A stretch of 64,000 nt of DNA from Rhynchopus sp. YZ270_cl-10 (lineage: Eukaryota > Euglenozoa > Diplonemea > Diplonemida > Diplonemidae). Of the stretch, positions 41,984-50,947 are shown piece after piece. The position numbers and the translations under genes were made by a program. The notes below the pieces were generated by a model, which searched no databases, was not told where the DNA came from, and saw only the letters and a list, made by a program, of their open reading frames with translations. The stretch is taken from NCBI GenBank assembly GCA_964035575.1, contig OZ037917.1, positions 248,001-312,000 of the forward strand, written 5' to 3'. The stretch's first letter is position 1, and each line of letters begins with the position of its first letter.

Positions 41984-44900
41984 CTAGACGCATTCCCACT
42001 GCAGGACGAACCCTGTGGATTGGACGCTTCTGTCTGAGGAGAAGTGCAGCAATGCGCCCCCTTGCACGCTGCTTGGTGCTGGTACTGTGCTGCCGCTGTG
42101 TGTGGAGAGAGGCACGGAAGGGAGGTGTGCAGGCATGACGTAGACGTGGTCGTAGCCTGTCTCAGTGCTGAAGGCTGTCCACGTGATGCGGGCTGCACCG
42201 ACGGCACAGTGCAGGTGCCAGCACTTCCGTGTGTTCTTTGTGTAGGTGCTGCCGTCGCTTGGGAAGCGCAGCACACCAGGAGACAAAGTGTCCCCATGCC
42301 CACGGCAGAAGTTGGGGAACTGAAACGCAGGCGGCGTCGTGCACGCATACGCCACCTCGAACCCAGGTGCCGTCACAGAGGCGTCTGACGAAAAGCGCAG
42401 CAAAAAGACACCATCCACACTGCTGTAGGAGTCGTCCTCCACCACATCCCCCGTCGCCTGCATGAGGGAAGTAAACTCCGTCCCCGTGTGTACCTGCACC
42501 GTGACGTGGTCGTACACAGCCTCGACAGAGAAGGATGACCAAGCGAGTGTGAGTGCCTGCCCCGACGCGCATGTGAACAGCCAGCACGTCTCCTCCAGGT
42601 TCGCATAGGCAAGGTGCACCACACGGCCAGAAGTGGAGAGTGCGTATTTGTCCTTGCAGTCCGAAGGGAACGCGGGTGCCGGTGCCGGCACAACGTCTTC
42701 GATGCACACACCGCCCGTGTCGCAGGTTGCGTCAGCACAGCCACAACGCAGGCTGTCCGCACATCTGTTGTACATGCACGGTGTCGTGAAGCCGCCGCAC
42801 GAAGCACCGATGCCGACCTTTGCGACGCACTCTTTGGCGGTACTGCAGCCAGTGCTGCTGTGCTGTGGTCTGCACCAGGAGGCAGCGTCGCAGTCGCCGT
42901 CCACGTTGCAGGGCAAGGGGGTGCCTGCAGGGGCGGGTGTGGGCACGGCTGTGGGTGTTGTTGTTGGTGCGGCCGTGGGTGCTGCAGTGGGAACTGATGT
43001 CGGCACTGCTGTGGGTACTGTTGTAGGTGTTGCTGTGGGTACCGGTGTTGCAGTAGGAACTGCCGTCGGTGCCGCTGTGGGTACCGCCGTGGGTGATGAT
43101 GTTGGTGCCGGTGTAGCTGCCACATCATCTGTGCACGTGTACGACAGGGTGTACCCCTTCCCGGTCACAAAAACAAAGCCCCCCGCAGACACAAACCGCA
43201 GCAGCACGTTCCCCGTGTACTGCACAGGACTGGGTACGCTGTCCCGCCCCCAGTAGCGTGCCACCTCTGTTTCCTTGCTGCCATCAAACGTGCTCACGGA
43301 CACATAGTCAACAGAACCACGCGTGTCCACGAGGCTGAACGTGACTGCTGTCGTGCCGCTGCAGACAATGTGGTGGCACACGTGTACGTTTGTAGAGTAG
43401 TCTGCATCGCCCTCGGGGTAGTCCACTGCACCCTCCGTGCCGGTCAGCTCTGCAAACGTGTTGCACTGTGCAGGCATCTCCGTGGGCGCAGGTGTTGGGG
43501 TGAAGGGGACTGGTGTCGGCTTGGCCGTCTGTGGCGGTGCTGCTGTGACGGGGTGCTGCGGCGGGACAAAGGCTGTGCAATGCAGGTCGAAGTTGTCTAG
43601 CCACCCGTTCCCCACTGCTGTCACTGTGTCGAAGCCGGTGGCACAGTCGGCTGGCATGGGCACAGTTACTTCGACAACACCATCGATGGCAACGCTGACC
43701 GTCAACCCTGCCCAGTCAAATGTCAGGTCGAAGTGGTAGAACTGTCCGCCCACGATGTCGACGGAGGTCACATGCTTGTCTCCTGTTGCAGGGTCTGATG
43801 CTGCCCAGTAGTTCGGCCCTGTGTCTCTTTTGCCGCCTTGGAATTCGACATTCAGTTCCAGGCAGCTGGTTGCGAAGCCTTGGTACGGCTCCTGCGCGAA
43901 GCGCATTGCACCGCTGAGGCGTTCCGTTGTGACCATGGACGACACGTCGTACGACACGCGGGAAGGCTTGCTGAGACCCCAGAGTGGTAGCACGGCTCTG
44001 TTCCCTGTGGAGACGGGGTACGCAGCACTGCCAAGACGCAGCGACGCACCTGCAGCGCCCACCCGCACTGTTGTGTCCAGGTCGGACTCAAATGCATTTG
44101 CCCAGTCCCCGAGGGTGTCGAAGCTGTCTGCCACGTTTGCAGGACAGCCTACATCACCTTCACAATGCCTCCCTGCGAAGCCTTCATTGCAGGTGCAGGG
44201 CTGCATGAAGCCTCCTGTGCAGACACCACGACCGCTGCACACAAAGGGGTCATTGCCTTCCTGCTGGTTGCACACCGCTGCACTGTGCGCGACACGGACA
44301 TGCGCATAGCACGACCGCTCTGCACCGTCCGCAGCGACAAAGGTGACACCAAGAACAAAGGTCTGTCCTGCCACCTCGCTGCCGGGGGTGTAGAGGATCG
44401 AGGAGTGCGCACCACCTTTGTTGAAGGAGTTGAGGGTGTCGTCCTCGAAGGTAACATCCGCACCACGTGGCGTCGTCGTGATGCCGTGGTTGACGGTCAC
44501 GACCACACCGATGCGGTAGTTCGAGGAGAACGTCACACGGAACGGCGTTGAATGCGGGATCACACGCGTCACAGTTGTGTCCACCGACGCCATGCACGTC
44601 GGTGCCACGTACTCCGCACTGCAGCCATTGTACAGAAAGTCGATTGCCGCCACGTCACCATTGCTCAACCCACCTATCTCACCGATCTTTCTGTATGGCG
44701 CAACGATGGACACATCTCCGCTGTTCTGCCGAAACGCCCACGTCGTGTAGTGCATGATGCCTCTGTAGTCATATGGGCCAAGGTCGCGTCCGGTGTACAT
44801 CTTTGAAAACTCTGCCAGCTTTTCTGGGATGATGGAGGCTTCGTTGATGGCGACGAAGTCATCTCTGTCGAGACGACGCTGTTCATGGTCTAGCCCGACT

Positions 44901-45328
44901 GCGTGGCCCACCTCATGCACTGTGGAGTGTTCACTGCAGGAGGGCGACAGGGAAATGGACATCTTACCGTCTGGCTTGCCAATGGGAGAGCTGCAGTCTG
45001 GGCCGGACCAGAACTCGATGTAGCTCCCTGCTGTGCAGTCCTCTATCGTCGCACAGCGAGCAAAGCGCAGACACGTCTTGGCCTCAATGTGACGAATCGC
45101 GTACGCAATGCGCGCGTCATCTGCCGCAAGCGGCACACCATGTGACGCATCTGCAGTCTCAGTGTTCACACGGTACTTAATCGCCTCCCCAGCAGGCCAC
45201 AGCTCAGACGTTCCCCACAGACGTGACGCGGCAAGGGAATGTGCGCCACGTCCTGAAACACTTTTCGCGTAACCTCCACTCAGCGACGTCCCTAGCAACG
45301 TAACACACAGTACTGTAGTGAAACGCAT
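41984..45328 (-). CDS. Secreted astacin-type metalloprotease with EGF and CUB-like domains
   Basis: 1114 aa from ATG 45328 (MRFTTVLCVTLLGTSLSGG, a signal peptide); the long in-frame upstream extension is the shared flank element and is rejected. The M12A catalytic domain has zinc ligands in HEVGHAVGLDHE (H138, E139, H142, H148) and the Met-turn GIMHYTT (M192, Y194). Next are an EGF-like module (CSGRGVCTGGFMQPC, CNEGFAGRHC) and a concanavalin/MAM-like region. Then comes a CUB-like domain, a 60-residue Pro/Thr/Ala linker built of PTAAPTAVPTA-type repeats, a Cys-rich knot, and two more CUB-like domains ending VLQWECV. No membrane anchor, so extracellular. No introns. It lies between the two receptor-cyclase copies. 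The PT linker is encoded by a minisatellite-like stretch near 42925-43120. Confidence 0.9.
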   Translation of the reverse strand: MRFTTVLCVTLLGTSLSGGYAKSVSGRGAHSLAASRLWGTSELWPAGEAIKYRVNTETADASHGVPLAADDARIAYAIRHIEAKTCLRFARCATIEDCTAGSYIEFWSGPDCSSPIGKPDGKMSISLSPSCSEHSTVHEVGHAVGLDHEQRRLDRDDFVAINEASIIPEKLAEFSKMYTGRDLGPYDYRGIMHYTTWAFRQNSGDVSIVAPYRKIGEIGGLSNGDVAAIDFLYNGCSAEYVAPTCMASVDTTVTRVIPHSTPFRVTFSSNYRIGVVVTVNHGITTTPRGADVTFEDDTLNSFNKGGAHSSILYTPGSEVAGQTFVLGVTFVAADGAERSCYAHVRVAHSAAVCNQQEGNDPFVCSGRGVCTGGFMQPCTCNEGFAGRHCEGDVGCPANVADSFDTLGDWANAFESDLDTTVRVGAAGASLRLGSAAYPVSTGNRAVLPLWGLSKPSRVSYDVSSMVTTERLSGAMRFAQEPYQGFATSCLELNVEFQGGKRDTGPNYWAASDPATGDKHVTSVDIVGGQFYHFDLTFDWAGLTVSVAIDGVVEVTVPMPADCATGFDTVTAVGNGWLDNFDLHCTAFVPPQHPVTAAPPQTAKPTPVPFTPTPAPTEMPAQCNTFAELTGTEGAVDYPEGDADYSTNVHVCHHIVCSGTTAVTFSLVDTRGSVDYVSVSTFDGSKETEVARYWGRDSVPSPVQYTGNVLLRFVSAGGFVFVTGKGYTLSYTCTDDVAATPAPTSSPTAVPTAAPTAVPTATPVPTATPTTVPTAVPTSVPTAAPTAAPTTTPTAVPTPAPAGTPLPCNVDGDCDAASWCRPQHSSTGCSTAKECVAKVGIGASCGGFTTPCMYNRCADSLRCGCADATCDTGGVCIEDVVPAPAPAFPSDCKDKYALSTSGRVVHLAYANLEETCWLFTCASGQALTLAWSSFSVEAVYDHVTVQVHTGTEFTSLMQATGDVVEDDSYSSVDGVFLLRFSSDASVTAPGFEVAYACTTPPAFQFPNFCRGHGDTLSPGVLRFPSDGSTYTKNTRKCWHLHCAVGAARITWTAFSTETGYDHVYVMPAHLPSVPLSTHSGSTVPAPSSVQGGALLHFSSDRSVQSTGFVLQWECV
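42925..43120 (-). repeat. Coding minisatellite for the Pro/Thr linker
   Basis: Runs of a 12-bp-like unit GTGGGT(A/G)C(T/C)G(C/T)(T/C)G on the plus strand encode PTAVPTAAPT-type repeats in the astacin protein. The copies vary at third positions. Confidence 0.75.
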
Positions 45329-45845
45329 GTTGAAAAAAAAAGTGCAGGCTTTGTATTTAGAAAAAATACGGAATCTGAGGGTGGTGCTGGAAGAGAGGGG
45401 AAGTGGGTCAATCTTGACGGTGCGAAGTATCTGTTCAAGCACTTCAAGTTGAGGGAAGGTGAACGGTGTCTGGCGTGTTCTGTTGATTGGGGAAAGTACC
45501 TCACAATACACGAGCTCCAATAGGGGCGGAGGAGTGGAGGAAAGTGAGGAAAGGGGGAAACAACGGTTTTCTTTATCAGAATCAAAATCAGCATGATTTT
45601 CTCGTGTAAACAAGATCAAGCGAAGCTATAGATTCAACCACTTTATGTCCAGAAAAGGGTCTTCAGCCTACTCCTTCTTTACTTTGAGATCTGTGTGAGA
45701 ACATTCGAGTTTCCTTTTGTTGTTTCATTTTATGTGTAGTGTCGTGCAATAGTCCAAAAAGAGTTGGGGTGCATCATGAACATAGGGAGGGGACTGCAAT
45801 GCCTCTGCGGATGCAGGAAACATGCGGAGCAATGTAGGGGGTGTT
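45329..45845. other. Astacin upstream region with shared 5' flank element, copy 2
   Basis: A 70-bp leader-like stretch precedes the astacin start, then the shared element (45418-45657). About 95 bp of unique sequence then interrupts homology with copy 1 before the cyclase B 3' tail. Confidence 0.6.
45418..45657 (-). repeat. Shared 5' flank element, copy 2 (upstream of astacin)
   Basis: Same block order as copy 1. The middle segment GAAGGAAGATACGAA is missing and replaced by TGGCGTGTTCTGTTGA, which copy 3 also has. Confidence 0.85.
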
Positions 45846-48611
45846 CTACAGACACGTGACAATCTGGACACTGGGCATCTCGGAGACGTAGTCGACTCCT
45901 TGGACACCCTCGTCACGGAGCTGCTTGATGCGCTCTGTCGTCCAGTCGTGTTCCTTGCCGGTGAGGAACAGCTGCCATTCGTCAACTCCCTTGCTTGCCA
46001 TTGCGTACATCCATTCCTCGTTGTCCTTGACACATTCCTCCACAGTCCACAGCAATGTGCGAGCAGGCTTCTCCAGCTCTTGCACACCCAGCATGATTGC
46101 GGCCACAAAGGTGCGCTTGAAGTCTGCTTCCGACAAACCCACAAGACTTGCACCGTCCGCCAAAATCCTCTTCTCCGGCTTGTAGTGCCCGACAAAGGAC
46201 ATCAGCAACAGACTGCGGCTGTGGCAGGCCCCAACCACACAGAAGTTCTTCATCGTGTCGGTGCCCATCGTTCCACACACAGCCTCGCCCTTTGCGATGC
46301 CGACATGCATCAGGTGCGTATCGTCAACACGCACATCAGCCAGCTGGCATGCAGCAGTGAAGGGTGCTGCAGTCTCACGGCAGGGCTTGAGTGCGTTCCA
46401 TGTGAACCGCATTCTGTCTCCGGTGAAGGGTTCTGCAGAACAGCGGCTCCCAGCAGCGAAGAGCATTTGTGCAACCAGGTCGCAGTGGATGTTACGCAGT
46501 CCACTGGTGGCCTTCTGTGCGGCCAGGGAGGTGAAGTTTGCAATGCTTGCGCACACAACAGAGACTTTGTTCTTCTTCATCTGTGCAGCAACCTGGTTAG
46601 CGAGAACGTGTTTGCGAGATACGATGGATGAATTCATCGAGGTGTGGCTCTTGCTCCCGCTGCTCCCAGTGCCAGACCTTGTCTCCGACACTGCCTCCTC
46701 AGAAGAGCTGGAATGGTCAACCATACCAAAGCAACTGGGCGGCAAAAACGGACGGTACACACGAAGGTTCCTCACAACCTTGTTGAAGGTGAGCTGCAGA
46801 GACGCGAACTCACTCACAAGACCGCCACTGCGTTCCTCGATTGTTTCCAACTCCATGACAGACGCCTTGTCGAAGTCGACCAACAGCAGCAGCACAGGAC
46901 GCACCACAAAGAAGATGGTGAGGGCAAGCAGAGACGCCAACACCACAGCTATGACACACAGCGACACCACCAGCGTCACCATCTGGTTCTTCTTGATGTC
47001 TTCCAGGTAGTCCTTCTGAGGGATCACCACACAGATGAACCAGTTCAGGTTCGTGATGTCACCCATGCGTGGCGACAGCGGCACAAAGCGAACCCAGTAG
47101 TCCGACCCGCCAAACGACACAGTCTCATCCAGATCCGTCACCACCGCAGCGTGCTCCACAGACTGCCACACACCGCCAACCTGCACAGGGTGGAACAGCT
47201 CCTTCATCACACCAGACACGATGTCTCCGGCGTACGGGTCGAATGAGCTGACGCGGTCCATCTTCCCATCCACAGTGCGCATGAAGCAGTTGTCGTTCTC
47301 AAAGTACACTGCTGGACATGGAAACCCTGACGTCAGCAGTTTTGCTTCTGGTGTGTAGTCGCCCATGAAGACGCCACCTGTCTTCGACACCTTGAAGGAC
47401 GCACCAATCTCTGCCAGCGCTGCGGAGTGGAAGTCGGTCGCTATCACACCATAGAGCTTCCACGTCGTTGTCTGTGGTGCTGCAGGAATCGCCAACGGTG
47501 CGCACTCCTCTGCACTGCTGCACGCAAGGGAAAGCTTCCTCCGCCCCCACACCTCTTCAGCACCACCCTGAAGCATCGCCAACACCGGGGTGTGCATCTC
47601 ATCGACGGTGTGGACATAACGCAGCACCTTCCCAAGACGTCCGTCCTGCGTGCGCACGACAGCACCCACAGAGGGCACTTCGTTGTGCACCGGCATTGAA
47701 GCGGTGAGGCAGGGGGCCTTGTTCGTTGTACACAGCTTCACTGCGTTGTAGTATTTCGTCCTGGGTGGGAGCACCTTGGTGTCGAGGTACCACCAGCGCC
47801 CTCTGCCGTCATAGTCTTGGTCGCCGACTCCGATACGATAGGGGCGGCCTTGTGCGTCGAACTTGAAGAATGTGGCGTTAAACTCGGGGCATGCAGTCCC
47901 GTCGGTACACACCCACTTCGCTGTCTGAGCCCCTGGCCTGCAGTGCGTAGGTGATTGCTGCTTCGCATCCCGTGCCACTGCCCACCTCGCCCATTCTGGG
48001 TTGGTCAGAGGATAAGACGCTTCGGCGCCTTTCTGCTGTCCCAACCCTGCTGCCCAGGGAGGCATCACACCACCCATCTCCGCCCACGGGTCAGACTGGT
48101 TCACACAGTATTGATGATTGGCTGCGTTTGAAGGGTGTGTGCAATTCGCTTGGTACCGGCAAGGAATCGTCCAGCTGGGGACGCCTTCAACGATTTGGTC
48201 CAGCGGCGGTGAGGATATCACCGTACCACTCTTGGAAACGCTCACCTCGTGGCCGTATTCGTTTATGAGGAAGAGGTTGCTCCCCCAGCCTTTGGTCTGC
48301 GTAATAAATCGGAAGTGTGCGACGTTGCGCTGGGTGCCGTTCTCTATGTTGTAAAAGTTGTCCCAGCGTTCGCAGTTGATGATGCCTTCCTCCGCGAGTG
48401 TGATGGCACGTTGCATACCAGCGAAGGGAATTGACATGATGCGGACCACCTCAGCCGTCACGCTGTCCGAGATTTTGAGGCGCAAGTTCTGGCACACATC
48501 CTCAACCCCGTCAATCGCGTTCTGCCCACCCACCACAACAATCGCAATCAACCCCCCCGCAACCAACAGCAGCAACACCACCACCACTATCCTGAGCGAC
48601 ACACCGCTCAT
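45846..48611 (-). CDS. Cache-domain membrane receptor with class III cyclase-like domain, copy B
   Basis: 921 aa from ATG 48611, the same start context as copy A. Domain layout and C-terminal half are nearly identical to A, including the Ser in place of the first metal Asp (CASIANFT) and the GTMGTDTM block. Differences cluster in the first part of the sensor (for example HEVSVSKSGTVISSPP against HGFTMFTHGAVSASPP, and CTTNKAPCL against CSLNRAPCL) and in the Ser-rich linker before the cyclase domain, which is 5 residues shorter. The N-terminal anchor differs by almost nothing. A recent duplication or gene conversion is inferred, with the sensor face diverging. Confidence 0.85.
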   Translation of the reverse strand: MSGVSLRIVVVVLLLLVAGGLIAIVVVGGQNAIDGVEDVCQNLRLKISDSVTAEVVRIMSIPFAGMQRAITLAEEGIINCERWDNFYNIENGTQRNVAHFRFITQTKGWGSNLFLINEYGHEVSVSKSGTVISSPPLDQIVEGVPSWTIPCRYQANCTHPSNAANHQYCVNQSDPWAEMGGVMPPWAAGLGQQKGAEASYPLTNPEWARWAVARDAKQQSPTHCRPGAQTAKWVCTDGTACPEFNATFFKFDAQGRPYRIGVGDQDYDGRGRWWYLDTKVLPPRTKYYNAVKLCTTNKAPCLTASMPVHNEVPSVGAVVRTQDGRLGKVLRYVHTVDEMHTPVLAMLQGGAEEVWGRRKLSLACSSAEECAPLAIPAAPQTTTWKLYGVIATDFHSAALAEIGASFKVSKTGGVFMGDYTPEAKLLTSGFPCPAVYFENDNCFMRTVDGKMDRVSSFDPYAGDIVSGVMKELFHPVQVGGVWQSVEHAAVVTDLDETVSFGGSDYWVRFVPLSPRMGDITNLNWFICVVIPQKDYLEDIKKNQMVTLVVSLCVIAVVLASLLALTIFFVVRPVLLLLVDFDKASVMELETIEERSGGLVSEFASLQLTFNKVVRNLRVYRPFLPPSCFGMVDHSSSSEEAVSETRSGTGSSGSKSHTSMNSSIVSRKHVLANQVAAQMKKNKVSVVCASIANFTSLAAQKATSGLRNIHCDLVAQMLFAAGSRCSAEPFTGDRMRFTWNALKPCRETAAPFTAACQLADVRVDDTHLMHVGIAKGEAVCGTMGTDTMKNFCVVGACHSRSLLLMSFVGHYKPEKRILADGASLVGLSEADFKRTFVAAIMLGVQELEKPARTLLWTVEECVKDNEEWMYAMASKGVDEWQLFLTGKEHDWTTERIKQLRDEGVQGVDYVSEMPSVQIVTCL

Positions 48612-48836
48612 CTTCGCAGAATGGATGTGCAGGAAATGAAGAGGCAAAAATGTGTAAAATGGAGACAAAACAACGTCACCTCTGGATGTGGTGTGTGGGT
48701 CGTGATGTGGAGAGAGATTGGAGGTGTTGAACAAAGGCAGGGTTTTTGTTCAAAGTGGTTGTGACAAAAATCGCGGAAATAGAAAAGCTTGGGGGAGGAA
48801 TAGGAAGTGGGCCAATGCTAGTATGCTAACACTGGT

Positions 48837-49029
48837 GATACGGTGCGAAGTATCTGTTCAAGCACTTCTTCAAGGTGAGGAAGGTGAACGGTGTCGTGAA
48901 GGAAGATACGAAAAAGACTGTATGAAACCCCTTTGTGATGCATTTTACCACAATCCATCAGAATAGAGCTGTTCTGGGCGTGTTCTGTTGATTGGGGAAA
49001 ACACCTCACAATACACTAGCTCCAATAGG
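48837..49029 (-). repeat. Shared 5' flank element, copy 3 (upstream of cyclase B)
   Basis: Contains CGGTGCGAAGTATCTGT, GTCGTGAAGGAAGATACGAA, GGGCGTGTTCTGTTGATTGG and CCTCACAATACACTAGCTCC. It has both variants of the middle segment plus an extra 60 bp. The distal part (TTTATCAGAATC) is absent. Confidence 0.8.
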
Positions 49030-50205
49030 GGCGGAGGAAACGAATAGGTGTGAAGGGGGGAAATACCACAAACATAAATGAACACAGCCTTTGTTGTTGT
49101 TGTTGCCGTCGATGACCCAACCACCTGATGGCATAAATAAGAGAACCTGCCAGATCATCGACAAAAAAAAAAACAGACCAGAAAAAAAAAGGGGCTAGAC
49201 CATTTGCAAAAAAGATAAGAAAAAGAACCGTTTTTTTATACCAAAAACAACTAAGAATCACCATCGTCAAAAAGGAGAGTCCTCTACAACACAAATGTCG
49301 CCCTTTTTAAGGGTCAAAAATGCTTAGAGTAAATACCTCTTAAAAAAATGAAAATATGAAAATATGACCCCCAAAAGCGTGGCGGAGACGAGCTCAAGGA
49401 CCAGGAAAGCTGTGGTATATTTCACTTTATCTCTCTTCCTCCCCGTTTTCTTTTTTTTGTCCCAATATCAAATGATAGAGAGCATTGGAGGTTAAGCATC
49501 ACGCTTAGATTTCCATCTCGTAAAAGATGATGTTGTGAGTACAAAAGAAACGACCTGAGGACGCGTGCACACTAACACCCTGTAGTGTTCTGTGTTTGAA
49601 GGGGGGGGTTGACCACATGAGTAAAAGACTCGGGAAAATTGACACGTGTCCTAATAAAACAGGGTATCTTCTTTCTTAGCCCCAATTGTGCGGAAAGATG
49701 CTTAACTGATAAAACAAGATAAGGGCCGGGCTTATGCACACTGGGTGTCTTTTGACAGAGAGATTTGAAAGAAACAGAAGAAAAAAAAGGGGGTGCTTGC
49801 TTCATTTTTGCAGTATCGGTATTACAGCTGTATTTCAGGAGCATTTTTTTTCGTTTTTTTTTTGAAATTGAAACTGATGTAGTGCACAATACAAAAAAAA
49901 TAATAGTTATTTGTTGACACCTCAATGAGTGGAGCTCGGGCAAGGTGTACAACGAAAAAAATTTGTTAGTGCAAACAACCGCAGAAATCTCCTATGTACA
50001 ACGCATGGCTTCAAAGACAGCAAAAGCGGAGAGGGAGAGAGAGAGAGAACAGCTATATCGAACCCAACAAAAAAAGAGGGAAAAAAAAAACTGAAAAGAT
50101 GAATACTTCGCGAAAGTACATATCTTTTCCACAAGCGCTGTCGAAATCTACCAAACAAAGAAAAAGGTTTGTAAGACGAACGCCTCGCCTTTGCGAAAAA
50201 AAAAA

Positions 50206-50275
50206 CTGTAGTTGTTGCTACAGGCACCTCCCGACTGACCCACGCACGATGCCAGCCATCCGGATGAAAGTACAA
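50206..50275 (+). repeat. E-type dispersed repeat, copy 2
   Basis: CTGTAGTTGTTGCTACAGGC, CCTCCCGACTGACC, then CGATGCCAGCCATCCGGATG. The first hairpin has a C-G to T-A change on both arms relative to copy 1. Confidence 0.75.
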
Positions 50276-50306
50276 GTACCCTGCGGCCTACAAAAAAAAT
50301 GTTTAT

Positions 50307-50338
50307 AAGATGACCCTAAGCCTCGTGCTGAATCACCT
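50307..50338 (+). repeat. B-type mini-hairpin, diverged
   Basis: AAGATGACCCTAAGCCTCGT then GCTGAATCACCT. Confidence 0.65.
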
Positions 50339-50355
50339 AAAAAGATAAGGTTGAA

Positions 50356-50395
50356 AGTGCAAACGCCTCACCGTTCATCGGCGGACGCAGGCATT
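50356..50395 (+). repeat. A-type mini-hairpin with inserted stem
   Basis: AGTGCAAACGCCTC, then an extra small stem CCG TTCAT CGG, then CGGACGCAGGCATT. Confidence 0.75.
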
Positions 50396-50489
50396 GACCT
50401 TTAAAAAAAAAAAACACAGAGAACCCCATTGATGAATGTGCACCACAGTGCACAGACGTCATACAAAATTTCTTTTAGAAAAAGTTGAA

Positions 50490-50530
50490 AATGCAAACGT
50501 CTCACCATGCATAGGGTGGACGCAGGCACT
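50490..50530 (+). repeat. A-type mini-hairpin with a different inserted stem
   Basis: ATGCAAACGTCT, an inserted stem CACC ATGCATA GGGTG, then GACGCAGGCACT. Confidence 0.75.
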
Positions 50531-50619
50531 GACCTAAAAAAATACAAATAATAATTTGGCGGAAAATCGGGCAAACAAAACCGGAACAGAACTAGCAAAA
50601 GAAAAGAGAAAAACTTGGC

Positions 50620-50676
50620 TTGAAATACAACAGCCCGCTCGTGAACAGTGTACCTTGGTACAATGACCGGTGTACC
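50620..50676 (+). repeat. D-type mini-hairpin plus second hairpin
   Basis: TTGAAATACAACAGCCCGCTCG... ACAGTGTACC is followed by GGTACA ATGACCGG TGTACC, as at 10799-10856. Confidence 0.75.
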
Positions 50677-50947
50677 CCAACCAAAAAGAAAAAAAACGCG
50701 CACAGAAACGAAACCAAATACCCAAACCTCGTCTGAGGCTCCCCTTATTTCCCTATACACACACACCCCCCGATACCCATTACACATTTTTTCTTATTCG
50801 TTCTTCCCCAGTTCTGTGTATTCAATGCCACTCAAATATCGGTATCTCCAGCTGTACCCGGTTAGGGTCCCGCGTCTTCAAAATATACAAAGGTTTCCAT
50901 GCCTGTTTCTTTCGGGATCTCAGAATGGGGGATGGTTTTTCTCATCG

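Larger units (their letters stand above)
48612..50947. other. Cyclase B upstream region and hairpin-rich intergenic DNA
   Basis: Includes shared flank element copy 3 (48837-49029), an E-type repeat (50206), B-type (50307), two extended A-type (50356, 50490) and a D-type composite (50620). A GAAAATAT tandem repeat occurs near 49349. No gene recognised. Confidence 0.6.

Noticed and set aside
45329-45619. 97-residue N-terminal extension of the astacin protein
   Set aside because: It is encoded by the shared 5' flank element, precedes a good signal peptide at 45328 and is in the same frame by chance.
45822-46631. Plus-strand frames of 200-270 codons opposite the cyclase genes (also near 38323 and 39073)
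   Set aside because: Shadows of GC-rich minus-strand codons; the minus strand has clear domains and both copies agree.
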